NCBI RefSeq assembly: GCF_003614435.1
Contig: NZ_CP025546.1
Location: 3,782,001-3,846,000, forward strand
DNA: 64,000 nt
Source of the DNA: Mycobacterium paragordonae
Lineage (GTDB): Bacteria > Actinomycetota > Actinomycetes > Mycobacteriales > Mycobacteriaceae
Direction of reading: 5' to 3'
The translations under genes and the position numbers were made by a program. Position 1 is the stretch's first letter. Each line of letters starts with the position of its first letter. This document shows, in pieces, positions 48,944 through 56,930 of this stretch. The notes under the pieces are model-generated. The model ran no database searches and was not told the DNA's origin. It saw nothing but the letters and a program-made list of their open reading frames with translations.

Positions 48944-48972
48944 TTGCCGGTCACGTTGGGTCCGGTTAGCCT
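48944..48972 (+). promoter_or_regulatory. SigA-like promoter before the DUF2563 gene
   Basis: TTGCCG (48944-48949), a 17-base spacer and TAGCCT (48967-48972) would give a start near 48979 and a short leader to ATG 49005. The rest of the 249-base gap from 48756 shows no gene. Confidence 0.4.
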
Positions 48973-49004
48973 CGCCACCATCCGACGACCGGGAGAGGGC
49001 GATG

Positions 49005-49319
49005 ATGTTCGTGGACGCAGCGCTGTTGCGCTCGGGCGCTAACGAAACTCAGCAGGCAAGCGGCCACGCACACCAAGCGGCAGAACACCTTTCGGGGGCG
49101 GTATTGCTGCCGCAGATGTTCGGTGACTTCTCCGCCGCCGAGTCGTTCCAGGAGGCGACGGGGTCGGTCCAGATCCATCACGCGCGACTTCTGTTGCGGC
49201 ACAGAGAGATACTTGGCAATGTCGGCCGTGGCGCTGTGGCTGCCGCGGCGCAATTCACCGACATGGAAGTGAACAACGCGGCGAGCCTGCGGGCGGTGCG
49301 GTGCAACTCCGATACATAA
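49005..49319 (+). CDS. DUF2563 protein (Rv2078-like, WXG100-sized)
   Basis: The 104-residue, Ala/His-rich helical protein begins MFVDAALLRSGANE; the length equals that recalled for M. tuberculosis Rv2078. Its size, the lack of a signal peptide and its place before a large modular protein are like the small helical partners of type VII secretion substrates, but no WxG motif is evident. GGGAGAGG precedes the ATG; an adjacent ATG at 49002 is the alternative. It overlaps the next gene by 19 bases. Confidence 0.8.
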   Translation: MFVDAALLRSGANETQQASGHAHQAAEHLSGAVLLPQMFGDFSAAESFQEATGSVQIHHARLLLRHREILGNVGRGAVAAAAQFTDMEVNNAASLRAVRCNSDT

Positions 49320-51670
49320 GCGTCGCCCATTTAGTCGCCGCGGCCGGCGGCGACCCGTGGGCCATTAATGCGACCCTGCAGCGCGGTCGGCCGGCGCAGA
49401 TCTCGGCACTTGCCAGGACTTTTCACGATGCAGGACAGCTGACCAGCGAGGCTGAGTCGGCCTTCAGCGAGGCGCGGCGCCGATTCGAAGCGGCGTGGAA
49501 CCGAGAGAACGGCGATCATCCGATCAACGATGCGGCCGAAGTCCAGCGCGCGACGGGCTCACTTGGCGTGCAGGCTGCGCAGTTGCCTCAGGTCGCCGTC
49601 GCCCTGGAACGCGTTGCGGCGATTCTGGCGGAGGCGCAGCGAGCGGCCGCGGGCCAGATCCGGGTGCTGGAGGGTCAACTGGAGGCCGCCGAGCGTGAAC
49701 TCGGCGAAGCTCATACTTTGTTGCATTCGCATCACCTGCCTATGTCACACGAGATGGCTCTCGAAGAGATCATCGGCGACCTCGAACACCGGGCCATTGA
49801 TCAAACAGCTGCGGCCTTTCGCCAGATCGAGCACATCCGGGGGATGTATTCAGACCTGTTGCATCGATTGAAGACTCGGATGCGTACGCAAAGTGGATAC
49901 GACGGCGCCGTTCCGGCGCTGGACGGCTCGGAAGCCGAGTCGCCGGAATCGCCGGAACAAGCCGAGAGGGACGTTCATGCGGCGCTTGCCGGTGATCAGT
50001 CGGCGGCGTCGCGGGTGAACGCCGTGTTGAATTCGGTTAGCGCTGAACAGCTAGCCGGCAAGCAACCGCTGACACCGGAGCAGGCAGCGGTGCTGAGTCA
50101 GCTGCAGGCGCAACAACATGGGATGTCGATCAATGAACTGTGGACTGCTACCCAAAGATTGGGTGACCAGCGGGAGATGATCGCCAATTCCTGGCAGCTG
50201 ATGAGCAACCCTGCGCTGGTATTCCCTCGGACCAACCTCAAACCCGGTGCGGTGCAGGGGACGGAGGTGGTGCGGGGTGGTGAGGCGCAACTGCCGGAGT
50301 ATTTGCAGGCCCTGAACTGGGCTTGGCCGACGTACCTCAACCAGCTCGACCTGCTCGCAAACATCGTGAAAGCGGGAAATCCGGCGTTGCAGACCAACAC
50401 GGATCTGGACCGGAGAATGATTCGCCATGCTGCTGCGGTGATGAACCTACAGCCATGGCAGCTCGACCTTGCCGGCACCGATGATCACCGAGAGACGGAC
50501 AGAATCATGGGCTCGGTCGTCGCAGATCTCTTCAAGGCAGTATCGCCCGATCATCCCGCGGTACACGACATGGTAGCCGGTTCGCAGGGGAAGGTATTCT
50601 TGGACAACATGTCTCGGCACTTCTGGTCGGACGGGGGAACGAGCGCCGCCTCGCTATTCGATTGGGTTGAAGGTGCCGCGCGTGGACCCGAGGCGAAACT
50701 CGCCGCCGAAACAGCCAGGTGCTACGGCTTGTATCTCGGTGAGCACGGTGCCGACCTGTTGCGTCTACCCGGAGGCCATTCGATGGGCGAGGTGAACCCG
50801 CATCTGATTCGGAGCATGGCACACGGGCTGGCGCCCTACCTGAGCAATATCGCCGGGCTTCCAGGTGGTTCGCCGGACTTCGGCGACTTTCATGATTCCC
50901 CGAATGAGGTGGAGAGCGGAAAGATGCCTTTCGCTAAACGCGTCTTCTCGGTGCTCAGTACGGACAAGGTGGCGTCGGACTACTTCAATGGAGCGGCCGA
51001 CCGCCAGGCCCTACTTGCCGAAGCGGCATATGCCCGGGAATTCACAAGTCACGCAGCAGATCTCAACAGCTACAACGAAAACCTGCACAATGCCATGACT
51101 TTGCGCGGGTTAGTCAACTTCGGCATCGACAGCGCAACACGGGCCGAAGTGGACAACCATGCGGTGAGCCAAGAAGCGGCCCAGCAGGCCGCATACGACC
51201 ATCGCAAGACCGCGTACGAAGCCGCCGCGAGGGCGATCACCGGCGCGGTGGGCCTGGTACCCGAGGGCGGGCCCATCATCGGAACCGGACTCGGGGTCCT
51301 TGCCATCGTTGCTGAAAAAGACTTCCTTGGGGAGGCCCCCACGGCGTCGTCCCCGAGCGACTACTCCATGCCGTACATGTCCATTGGTTCGGCCGACCGC
51401 GAACTACTGAATGCCGTGATCGCGTCCGGGCAACCGGTCGCCATCGACCCTAGTTTCTTGGTTGATGGCCGGATCGGCACGCCGGACGAGTTGGCCGGCG
51501 GAATCTCGAATTTGACGTCGGCCCACTACGACCACGTTCTGAACGAGGCTTTGACGGATCTGTTCGCGCAGAGTTTCGGCGATGCCCACGGCAGACCGTT
51601 CATACCCGACCAGGACATGATGAACCGCTACAACCAGTTCGCGAAGGATTCGAGTCCACCGGGCCGCTAG
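49301..51670 (+). CDS. Large modular protein with Rv2079-like N-terminus
   Basis: The 789-residue protein has an N-terminal helical region (1-205) with the mycobacterial pattern YISVAHLVAAAGGDPWAIN, FEAAWNRENGDHPINDAAEV and heptad-like Ala/Glu/Gln stretches. A charged linker follows (about 205-270), then a long C-terminal region (NELWTATQRLGDQREMIANS; VPEGGPIIGTGLGVLAIV near 650). No hydrolase triad is seen, whereas M. tuberculosis Rv2079, as I recall it, ends in a DUF1023 alpha/beta hydrolase. This looks like a shared head with a different tail, as in polymorphic secreted proteins. Function unknown. The start is GTG 49301, overlapping the DUF2563 gene. Codon use is less GC-biased than in the cob genes. 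Confidence 0.75.
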   Translation: MQLRYISVAHLVAAAGGDPWAINATLQRGRPAQISALARTFHDAGQLTSEAESAFSEARRRFEAAWNRENGDHPINDAAEVQRATGSLGVQAAQLPQVAVALERVAAILAEAQRAAAGQIRVLEGQLEAAERELGEAHTLLHSHHLPMSHEMALEEIIGDLEHRAIDQTAAAFRQIEHIRGMYSDLLHRLKTRMRTQSGYDGAVPALDGSEAESPESPEQAERDVHAALAGDQSAASRVNAVLNSVSAEQLAGKQPLTPEQAAVLSQLQAQQHGMSINELWTATQRLGDQREMIANSWQLMSNPALVFPRTNLKPGAVQGTEVVRGGEAQLPEYLQALNWAWPTYLNQLDLLANIVKAGNPALQTNTDLDRRMIRHAAAVMNLQPWQLDLAGTDDHRETDRIMGSVVADLFKAVSPDHPAVHDMVAGSQGKVFLDNMSRHFWSDGGTSAASLFDWVEGAARGPEAKLAAETARCYGLYLGEHGADLLRLPGGHSMGEVNPHLIRSMAHGLAPYLSNIAGLPGGSPDFGDFHDSPNEVESGKMPFAKRVFSVLSTDKVASDYFNGAADRQALLAEAAYAREFTSHAADLNSYNENLHNAMTLRGLVNFGIDSATRAEVDNHAVSQEAAQQAAYDHRKTAYEAAARAITGAVGLVPEGGPIIGTGLGVLAIVAEKDFLGEAPTASSPSDYSMPYMSIGSADRELLNAVIASGQPVAIDPSFLVDGRIGTPDELAGGISNLTSAHYDHVLNEALTDLFAQSFGDAHGRPFIPDQDMMNRYNQFAKDSSPPGR

Positions 51671-51784
51671 ACCTCACGAAGGGTGAGTAACCAAAACACG
51701 CGAACGGCGATAGCATCCCCGAGTGCCGAACGCGTCACTGGTTGACCACCGCCCTGACGCAGGCCAGGCGTTTGGAAGGACTCG

Positions 51785-52732
51785 ATGAGCGGAGACGACG
51801 ACCAGCTGCGGATCATCCTCGGCCAGCTGTCGCAGCTGCTGGGGATCCCGCCGCCGCCGATGATCACTCCCGACCAGTTGGCGACCGGCGCCTCGAGCAT
51901 CAGCCAACTGCTGCGTGCCCTTGGTGCAGCGGCCAATGCGGGCGACGCCGGCGACTACGGCGAAGCGTTGGCCGGGCACGACGAGCGCGAAGCCAAGACC
52001 TCCGATGCGCTGGCCAAGTTTCCGGCCAATGAGGAGCAGGCCGCCGCGCAGTTGGCCGGCGTTGGCGGCTCCGGCGAGATGAGCCAGATGCTGCAGCAGA
52101 TGCCGCAGATGGCTTCCGGCATCGCCGGGGGAATTGCGGGCGTCCTCGGCGGTGTGCTGCAACCACTGAGTCAGATCCCCCAGCAACTCGCCCAAGCCGG
52201 CCAACAGGCCATGCAGGCTGGGATGGGCATGATGCAGCACGGAGCCGGCGCAGCTGAAGAGGCACCCGAAGAACTCGGCGGCGCCGATGGCGAAATCGGC
52301 GGCGGGGGTGGTGAATTCACCGGTGCCGGCGGCGGTGGTGGCAATGGCGGTGGGGGTGTCGAGGGGACCACGCCGACGGCAATGCTGGGTCCGCCGCCGA
52401 CGCCATCCGCCGGTACCGTGCCTGCTTCGTCGCAAGCAACGACGTCGGCGCCTGCTGCCGCACCGGATCCGGCGCCTGCGCAGCGCGGGACGATGGGCGC
52501 GATGCCGATGGTGCCGCCGGGAGGCATGCAGGGGGCGGGTGGTGCGAGCGGTGAGACCAAGCCCGACACCAAGCGCATCGTGGGGCCGACAGTGAAGAAC
52601 GGTGCGCCGGTGCAGGGACGCATCACTGTTCCGCCGCCGGCGCCGGCGGTGACCAAGCATGTTGACGGGAAGCCGGTCGCGACACGGCGGATTGCGCTGC
52701 CGGAGGTCAAGCGCGATGACGAGGGACGCTGA
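51785..52732 (+). CDS. Gly/Pro/Ala-rich protein (Rv2083-like)
   Basis: The 315-residue protein has a folded-looking N-terminus (1-95: LRIILGQLSQLLGIPPPP, HDEREAKTSDALAKFPANEE), a Met/Gln-rich amphipathic stretch (96-150: MSQMLQQMPQMASGIAGG) and low-complexity Gly-rich (GGGGGEFTGAGGGGGNGGGG) and Pro/Ala-rich segments. A basic end (KHVDGKPVATRRIALPEVKR) follows. No signal peptide is seen. This architecture is seen in type VII secretion-associated proteins of mycobacteria, and the ESX link is inference. GGAAGGA stands four bases before the ATG. The 114 bases before it hold no gene. Confidence 0.7.
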   Translation: MSGDDDQLRIILGQLSQLLGIPPPPMITPDQLATGASSISQLLRALGAAANAGDAGDYGEALAGHDEREAKTSDALAKFPANEEQAAAQLAGVGGSGEMSQMLQQMPQMASGIAGGIAGVLGGVLQPLSQIPQQLAQAGQQAMQAGMGMMQHGAGAAEEAPEELGGADGEIGGGGGEFTGAGGGGGNGGGGVEGTTPTAMLGPPPTPSAGTVPASSQATTSAPAAAPDPAPAQRGTMGAMPMVPPGGMQGAGGASGETKPDTKRIVGPTVKNGAPVQGRITVPPPAPAVTKHVDGKPVATRRIALPEVKRDDEGR

Positions 52733-52872
52733 TGGTCGGTGCAGCAAATATTTTTCACTGACGTTCTTTGACTTAAGCGCTGCTCATGCGACTGCGTCTC
52801 GATACGAGGCAAATCCTGACTGGCGAATTCCCGCAGGAACGATACGATCCACTCAGTGTCAGGGTGGGGTTG

Positions 52873-52965
52873 CCGCATGTAGCGGTGGTTGGATCCTGAT
52901 CACCTGGTGTCTGGCTCGTACGATCCTTGCCGCCTTCGGGTTGGTGTGCATGCGTTTTGTCGGCA
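52873..52965 (+). ncRNA. Candidate bridge RNA of the IS110 element
   Basis: Three successive hairpins can be drawn by eye. CCGC/GCGG with loop ATGTA lies at 52873-52885. GGATC (52891-52895) with GATCC (52922-52926) encloses a 26-base loop. TGCCG (52928-52932) with CGGCA (52961-52965) encloses a 28-base loop. Two stems with large internal loops resemble the target- and donor-binding loops of IS110 bridge RNAs, which lie just upstream of the recombinase gene. TACGAT at 52843 could be the -10 element. The stems are only five base pairs, so chance is possible; the true RNA probably extends further on both sides. Confidence 0.35.
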
Positions 52966-53079
52966 TCGGGTGTGAAGGACCGGCCGGCGTGACTTGATAG
53001 GAGCGTGGCACCGCCCCCGACTGAGGTATGTCCGCCGACCGGCCCAACCGTCACCTCACAGTGAATGGAGGCAACCACC

Positions 53080-54132
53080 ATGGTTGTTGTTGGAGCCGAT
53101 GTACACAAGCGCACGCATACCTTCGTCGCGGTCAACGAGGCGGGCCGCAAGCTCGGCGAGAAGACTGTCATGGCGATCACCGCCGGGCATGCCGAGGCGG
53201 TGATGTGGGCCCGCGAACACTTCGGGGCCGACGTTGTCTGGGCGATCGAGGACTGCCGGCATCTCTCGGCGCGCCTGGAACGCGACCTGTTCGCGTTGGG
53301 TCAGAAGGTGGTGCGGGTGCCACCAAAGTTGATGGCCCAGACCCGCGCCTCGGCCCGCACCCGAGGCAAGTCCGACCCGATCGACGCACTGGCGGTGGCG
53401 CGGGGATTCCTGCGCGAATCGGATCTACCGGTGGCGTCCCATGACGAGGTGTCGCGTGAGTTGAAGCTGTTGGTGGATCGCCGCGAAGACCTTGTCGCAC
53501 AACGGACTGCGACCATCAACCGGCTGCTGTGGAGGGTCCACGAGCTCGACCCCGCGCACGCCCCCAAGGCCCGCTCGTTGGACTTGGCCAAACACCGCGG
53601 CATTCTTCGGGATTGGCTGGACACTCAGAGCGGGATCGTGGCCGAGTTGGCCCGCGACGAGTTGGCCGACGTCACCCGGCTCACCGAGACGATCAACGCA
53701 CTGGCCAAACGCATCGGTGAGCGTGTCCGCACGGTCGCCCCGGTGCTACTGGCCCTGCCGGGCTGTGGCGAGCTGACCGCGGCCAAACTCGTCGGCGAAA
53801 CCGCCGGGGTGAGCAGGTTCAAGAGCGAAGCCGCCTTCGCCCGCCATGCCGGGGTAGCCCCGGTACCGGTGTGGTCGGGTAACACCCGCGGACAGGTCCG
53901 CATGACACGTTCGGGCAACCGCCAACTCAACGCCGCGCTGCACCGCATCGCGGTCACCCAGATCCGCCTCGACGGCCTCGGACGCACCTACTACCGACAC
54001 CGCCTCGCTCAAGGCGACTCCACCCCCGAAGCCCTGCGCTGCCTCAAACGCCGCCTAGCCCGCGTCGTCTTCGGCCACCTGCACACCGACCACAACAACC
54101 GCCAAAAGCCTTGCCAAATGGCAGCGGCTTGA
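53080..54132 (+). CDS. IS110-family transposase (DEDD recombinase)
   Basis: The 350-residue protein has a RuvC-like N-terminal domain with acidic residues Asp7 (GADVHK), Glu57 (AIEDCRH), Asp99 and Asp102 (KSDPIDALAVAR). A coiled helix pair follows, then a C-terminal Tnp_20 domain with LLALPGCGELTAAKLVGE and the WSGNTRG block that should hold the catalytic Ser. It cuts and rejoins DNA guided by a bridge RNA, without target duplication. ATG 53080 has GGAGG eight bases upstream; an ATG at 53065 is in frame but its own GGAGG lies inside the codon run. The gene appears intact. Confidence 0.92.
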   Translation: MVVVGADVHKRTHTFVAVNEAGRKLGEKTVMAITAGHAEAVMWAREHFGADVVWAIEDCRHLSARLERDLFALGQKVVRVPPKLMAQTRASARTRGKSDPIDALAVARGFLRESDLPVASHDEVSRELKLLVDRREDLVAQRTATINRLLWRVHELDPAHAPKARSLDLAKHRGILRDWLDTQSGIVAELARDELADVTRLTETINALAKRIGERVRTVAPVLLALPGCGELTAAKLVGETAGVSRFKSEAAFARHAGVAPVPVWSGNTRGQVRMTRSGNRQLNAALHRIAVTQIRLDGLGRTYYRHRLAQGDSTPEALRCLKRRLARVVFGHLHTDHNNRQKPCQMAAA

Positions 54133-54146
54133 CATAGGAGAAACGC

Positions 54147-54686
54147 GTGTCGAATGTGCCTCCTCCGCAACCTCCGCCCCCAGCGTGGGCAACGGCGGCG
54201 TCGCCTGCAGGCAGCCGCCCTTCGCGCGGGCTCGCGATTGTGTCGCTTGTGATTGCTTTTGTGGCTATCGGCATCGCGGTCGGTGCTTGGTTTCGGCCGT
54301 TGCCGAAGAATGAGCCTCCTCGGGCGCCGATTTACTCGAGTCAGGAGGTCGCGGACGCGAAGGCGAAGGTGTGCGCGGCTTACCAGCGGGTAAATCATGC
54401 GGTCCTGGCTAATACCGGGCGAAGCGGAAGTAACGATTCACCGACGCAGCTAGCGTTGGCCGCGAATGCTCGGATAGCTCTATTCGACAGCGGTGAATAT
54501 TTATTGCGGGTGCTCGGGAAGGCCCCTGCCACACCCGCCGATGTAGCGGCGGCGACTACGGCACTCGCCGAGGCATACCAAGAGCTCGCACTCGACTACC
54601 TCGCCGAGGCGAACGATCAAAAGATCCAGAGTTCTCGCGACGCCATAGAGACATCTGGGTCCAAAGTCGACAAGCTGTGCCAATGA
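54147..54686 (+). CDS. Single-pass membrane protein, Pro-rich N-terminus
   Basis: The 179-residue protein has a short Pro-rich cytoplasmic part (NVPPPQPPPPAWATAA), one membrane helix (about 28-48, LAIVSLVIAFVAIGIAVGAW) and an extracytoplasmic helical domain with Cys residues (KVCAAYQRVNH, KLCQ). Many mycobacterial proteins of this shape stand before DUF5631/DUF5632 genes; function unknown. GTG 54147 has GGAG six bases upstream, in sequence that may belong to the IS110 right end. It overlaps the next gene by four bases (ATGA). Confidence 0.72.
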   Translation: MSNVPPPQPPPPAWATAASPAGSRPSRGLAIVSLVIAFVAIGIAVGAWFRPLPKNEPPRAPIYSSQEVADAKAKVCAAYQRVNHAVLANTGRSGSNDSPTQLALAANARIALFDSGEYLLRVLGKAPATPADVAAATTALAEAYQELALDYLAEANDQKIQSSRDAIETSGSKVDKLCQ

Positions 54687-56854
54687 CATTTCCGCCCGGG
54701 AAGTGGTCACAGATTCTTGTAGGTGATCAATGGCCGTCTGACCAGGATATTGCCGCTCTCTCACAGGCCAGATCCAACCGGGAAGCCATACGTGTGAGGT
54801 TCAACAACTTTGCGGACGCGCTGCACTCCGGAAGAACAACGCATCTGGCCGAGCAGCGGGGGTATACGGTCGAGGATCTTGGCGCTGCATTTGATGCTGG
54901 TGAAGCACAAGCTCGCGCAGTAGGCACTCAAAACGCAATTAAGCGCGGCGCATACGACTCCGCTTACGACAGCATGCTGAGCCTACAGGACGATCTCACT
55001 AATTTGGCCTGCGAGGGCAACCAGCGAATCGAAAGCGTCGAAAGATCCGAGCAGCCGCTTGAAACCAGAATCACGCTCATTCTAGATCTTATACATAACT
55101 ACAGAGCTTTGGCCTACATTGCTGCAGCAAAATATGCCAGCAATGTATTGGATGCGATGCAAAGAATTCTCGACACTCAGGGGACAGGTCAGGTAGCCCG
55201 TCAATTTGCGCAGGCCCACGGTGCCGACATCGGCCAGATGTTCCGCCAAACCCAGGGTCAAGAGGATCTAAGAAATGACGTAACCGCGATGCTTGGGAAA
55301 GGATCGTCATCGCACGTCCTGGGGAGCGGCCAACTGCCGACGGCTAGCGCCCCGACGTCGGGCGGACCAACAATAGACGCACCAGAGCATGTCAACCCAC
55401 ACGCTCTGGGTGACGGCAGTCTCCCGACCACTTACCAGCCGCCAATTAGCGGGGGGCAAGTGGTGAGGCCATTGCCGATTGGGCACGAGGGACCGATACG
55501 GTCCGGACACACTCTTCAGGATCCGCCGGCAAGCCCATCTGCGGCGCTACCGCCAACCCCAGTCGCTGCTGCCACCAGAGCACCTGCAGCGCCGGTGAAT
55601 CCGATTGGCTCGCCCATGGCTCCGATAATCGGCGGTCATAACGGTCCAACCGAACCACCGCTAGCCTCCCTACCCCACACCCCTACCATCACCCCCACCG
55701 AACTAGCCCAAAGCTTCAACAAAGGCTTTGAGTCGGGCGCCCCGTTCTCCGCGGCCGCGCACGCGGCGCCGCCGATCTCAGTCACATCGACCGAACCGCA
55801 GATTTCCCATGCCGCGCAGACGATCCCGTCCGCGGCCCCCAACCCACAGGTGCACGTTCCGGTAGTTGATTCTCCGCAACCCGTCCACCACGTAACGGCC
55901 GTAGAGACGCCTGCAACCACCCCAATAGTCGCTGCGGCACAACCTATTTCGCCTCCGGTTACGCCGCAGGCCGTCGGCCCCTTGCCGACCTACGGCTCCG
56001 ATCTGCGGCCTCCCGTCGCGACAACAATCACCCCGACGCCACCGCAAAGCACACCCCTACCCCCTTCTGCCACGCCATCTTCCGCGCCGGTGACGCCCTC
56101 GTCAGGACACTCTGCCGCCAACCAGCCAGCACTCGTGCGCCAGACGGCCTCTTCCACTCCCCCGCCAACACCGCCAACGCAAGGAACCCAGGCAGTCGCC
56201 GCCACTGCAACAGGAGCCGCGATCGGAACCGCCTCAGCCGATGCCACCGCGCGGAAACGATTGCAGCGCTTGGTCAACACCGTCGCCCGCCAACAACCTC
56301 GCCTTGCCTGGGCTGCCGGCGACCGCGCCGACAACACGACCCTGCTGGTGACCGATCTGGCCAGCGGCTGGATCCCGCCCGGCATCGACCTACCGTCCGC
56401 CGTGACCTTGCTACCGCCTGCGCGGCGCCGCGGCAAGGTGGAGGTCCTACTCGGCGACGTCACCGTCACCGCAAGCTACACCCCCACACACCATCTGGCC
56501 GACGACGGCGAACAGACTTCGACATCACCGCGACCCCGGTCCGTCCCAGACGTCAGCGACCTCGGCTGGGAGCTCAGCCAAGCAACCCAGTGGCGCGACG
56601 GTCTACCTCGGCTGGCACACACCCTCGCCAAAGCAGCCTCCGCCGGCACCGGCGTACTGGACTCCGAGATCGACCTCCTGCACGAGCATCTCGCAGAGAC
56701 CAGCAAGCGCGTCCTGGACGATTATCCCAACCACATCGACACCCACGACGTGGGCAACTGGCAGCTGCTCGCCGCACTCGATGCTCTGGTTGTTGGCGAC
56801 AAGGCGACCGCCAACTACCACCTCGCATGGTTTCTGGCAGCAAAGGCCGGCTAG
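54683..56854 (+). CDS. Large Pro-rich protein with C-terminal DUF5631/DUF5632-type region (Rv2082-like)
   Basis: The 723-residue protein has a helical N-terminal region (1-190, SLQDDLTNLACEGNQRIESV), a long Pro/Thr/Ala/Ser linker (about 200-520) and a compact C-terminal region (about 520-723) with LVNTVARQQPRLAWAAGDR, TTLLVTDLASGWIPPGIDLP and WQLLAALDALVVGDKATANY. I recall these as DUF5631/DUF5632 and the length as close to Rv2082 (721). No signal peptide or catalytic motif is seen. ATG 54683 was preferred over GTG 54677 because it overlaps the upstream stop as ATGA. The N-terminal part is unusually AT-rich for this genome. Confidence 0.75.
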   Translation: MTFPPGKWSQILVGDQWPSDQDIAALSQARSNREAIRVRFNNFADALHSGRTTHLAEQRGYTVEDLGAAFDAGEAQARAVGTQNAIKRGAYDSAYDSMLSLQDDLTNLACEGNQRIESVERSEQPLETRITLILDLIHNYRALAYIAAAKYASNVLDAMQRILDTQGTGQVARQFAQAHGADIGQMFRQTQGQEDLRNDVTAMLGKGSSSHVLGSGQLPTASAPTSGGPTIDAPEHVNPHALGDGSLPTTYQPPISGGQVVRPLPIGHEGPIRSGHTLQDPPASPSAALPPTPVAAATRAPAAPVNPIGSPMAPIIGGHNGPTEPPLASLPHTPTITPTELAQSFNKGFESGAPFSAAAHAAPPISVTSTEPQISHAAQTIPSAAPNPQVHVPVVDSPQPVHHVTAVETPATTPIVAAAQPISPPVTPQAVGPLPTYGSDLRPPVATTITPTPPQSTPLPPSATPSSAPVTPSSGHSAANQPALVRQTASSTPPPTPPTQGTQAVAATATGAAIGTASADATARKRLQRLVNTVARQQPRLAWAAGDRADNTTLLVTDLASGWIPPGIDLPSAVTLLPPARRRGKVEVLLGDVTVTASYTPTHHLADDGEQTSTSPRPRSVPDVSDLGWELSQATQWRDGLPRLAHTLAKAASAGTGVLDSEIDLLHEHLAETSKRVLDDYPNHIDTHDVGNWQLLAALDALVVGDKATANYHLAWFLAAKAG

Positions 56855-56861
56855 TGATCTA

Positions 56862-56883
56862 GTGATATCGCATGCGATATCAC
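56862..56883. promoter_or_regulatory. 22-bp perfect palindrome between convergent genes
   Basis: The half-site GTGATATCGCA (56862-56872) is followed directly by its exact complement (56873-56883). It starts eight bases after the DUF5632-type stop and 48 bases before the pepE stop. There is no T-run. It could be a short bidirectional terminator, but the form is that of a repressor or antitoxin operator, and no regulator gene is adjacent. Confidence 0.6.
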
Positions 56884-56930
56884 GTTTCAGACGGGGTTGT
56901 GCCAACGAATCTCGGTACGGATGTGACAGC

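Larger units (their letters stand above)
52832..54140 (+). mobile_element. IS110-family insertion sequence (ends approximate)
   Basis: The element holds one DEDD transposase gene (53080-54132), a long 5' non-coding end and almost no 3' end, the layout of the IS110 (not IS1111) subgroup. No terminal inverted repeats or target duplications are seen, as expected. The right end must lie close to 54140, because the next gene starts at 54147. The left end at 52832 is an inference from junction-promoter spacing: TTGACA at 54129-54134 and TACGAT at 52843-52848 would be 17 bases apart in the circular form. Bases 52733-52831 are less GC-rich host DNA with no gene. Confidence 0.5.
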
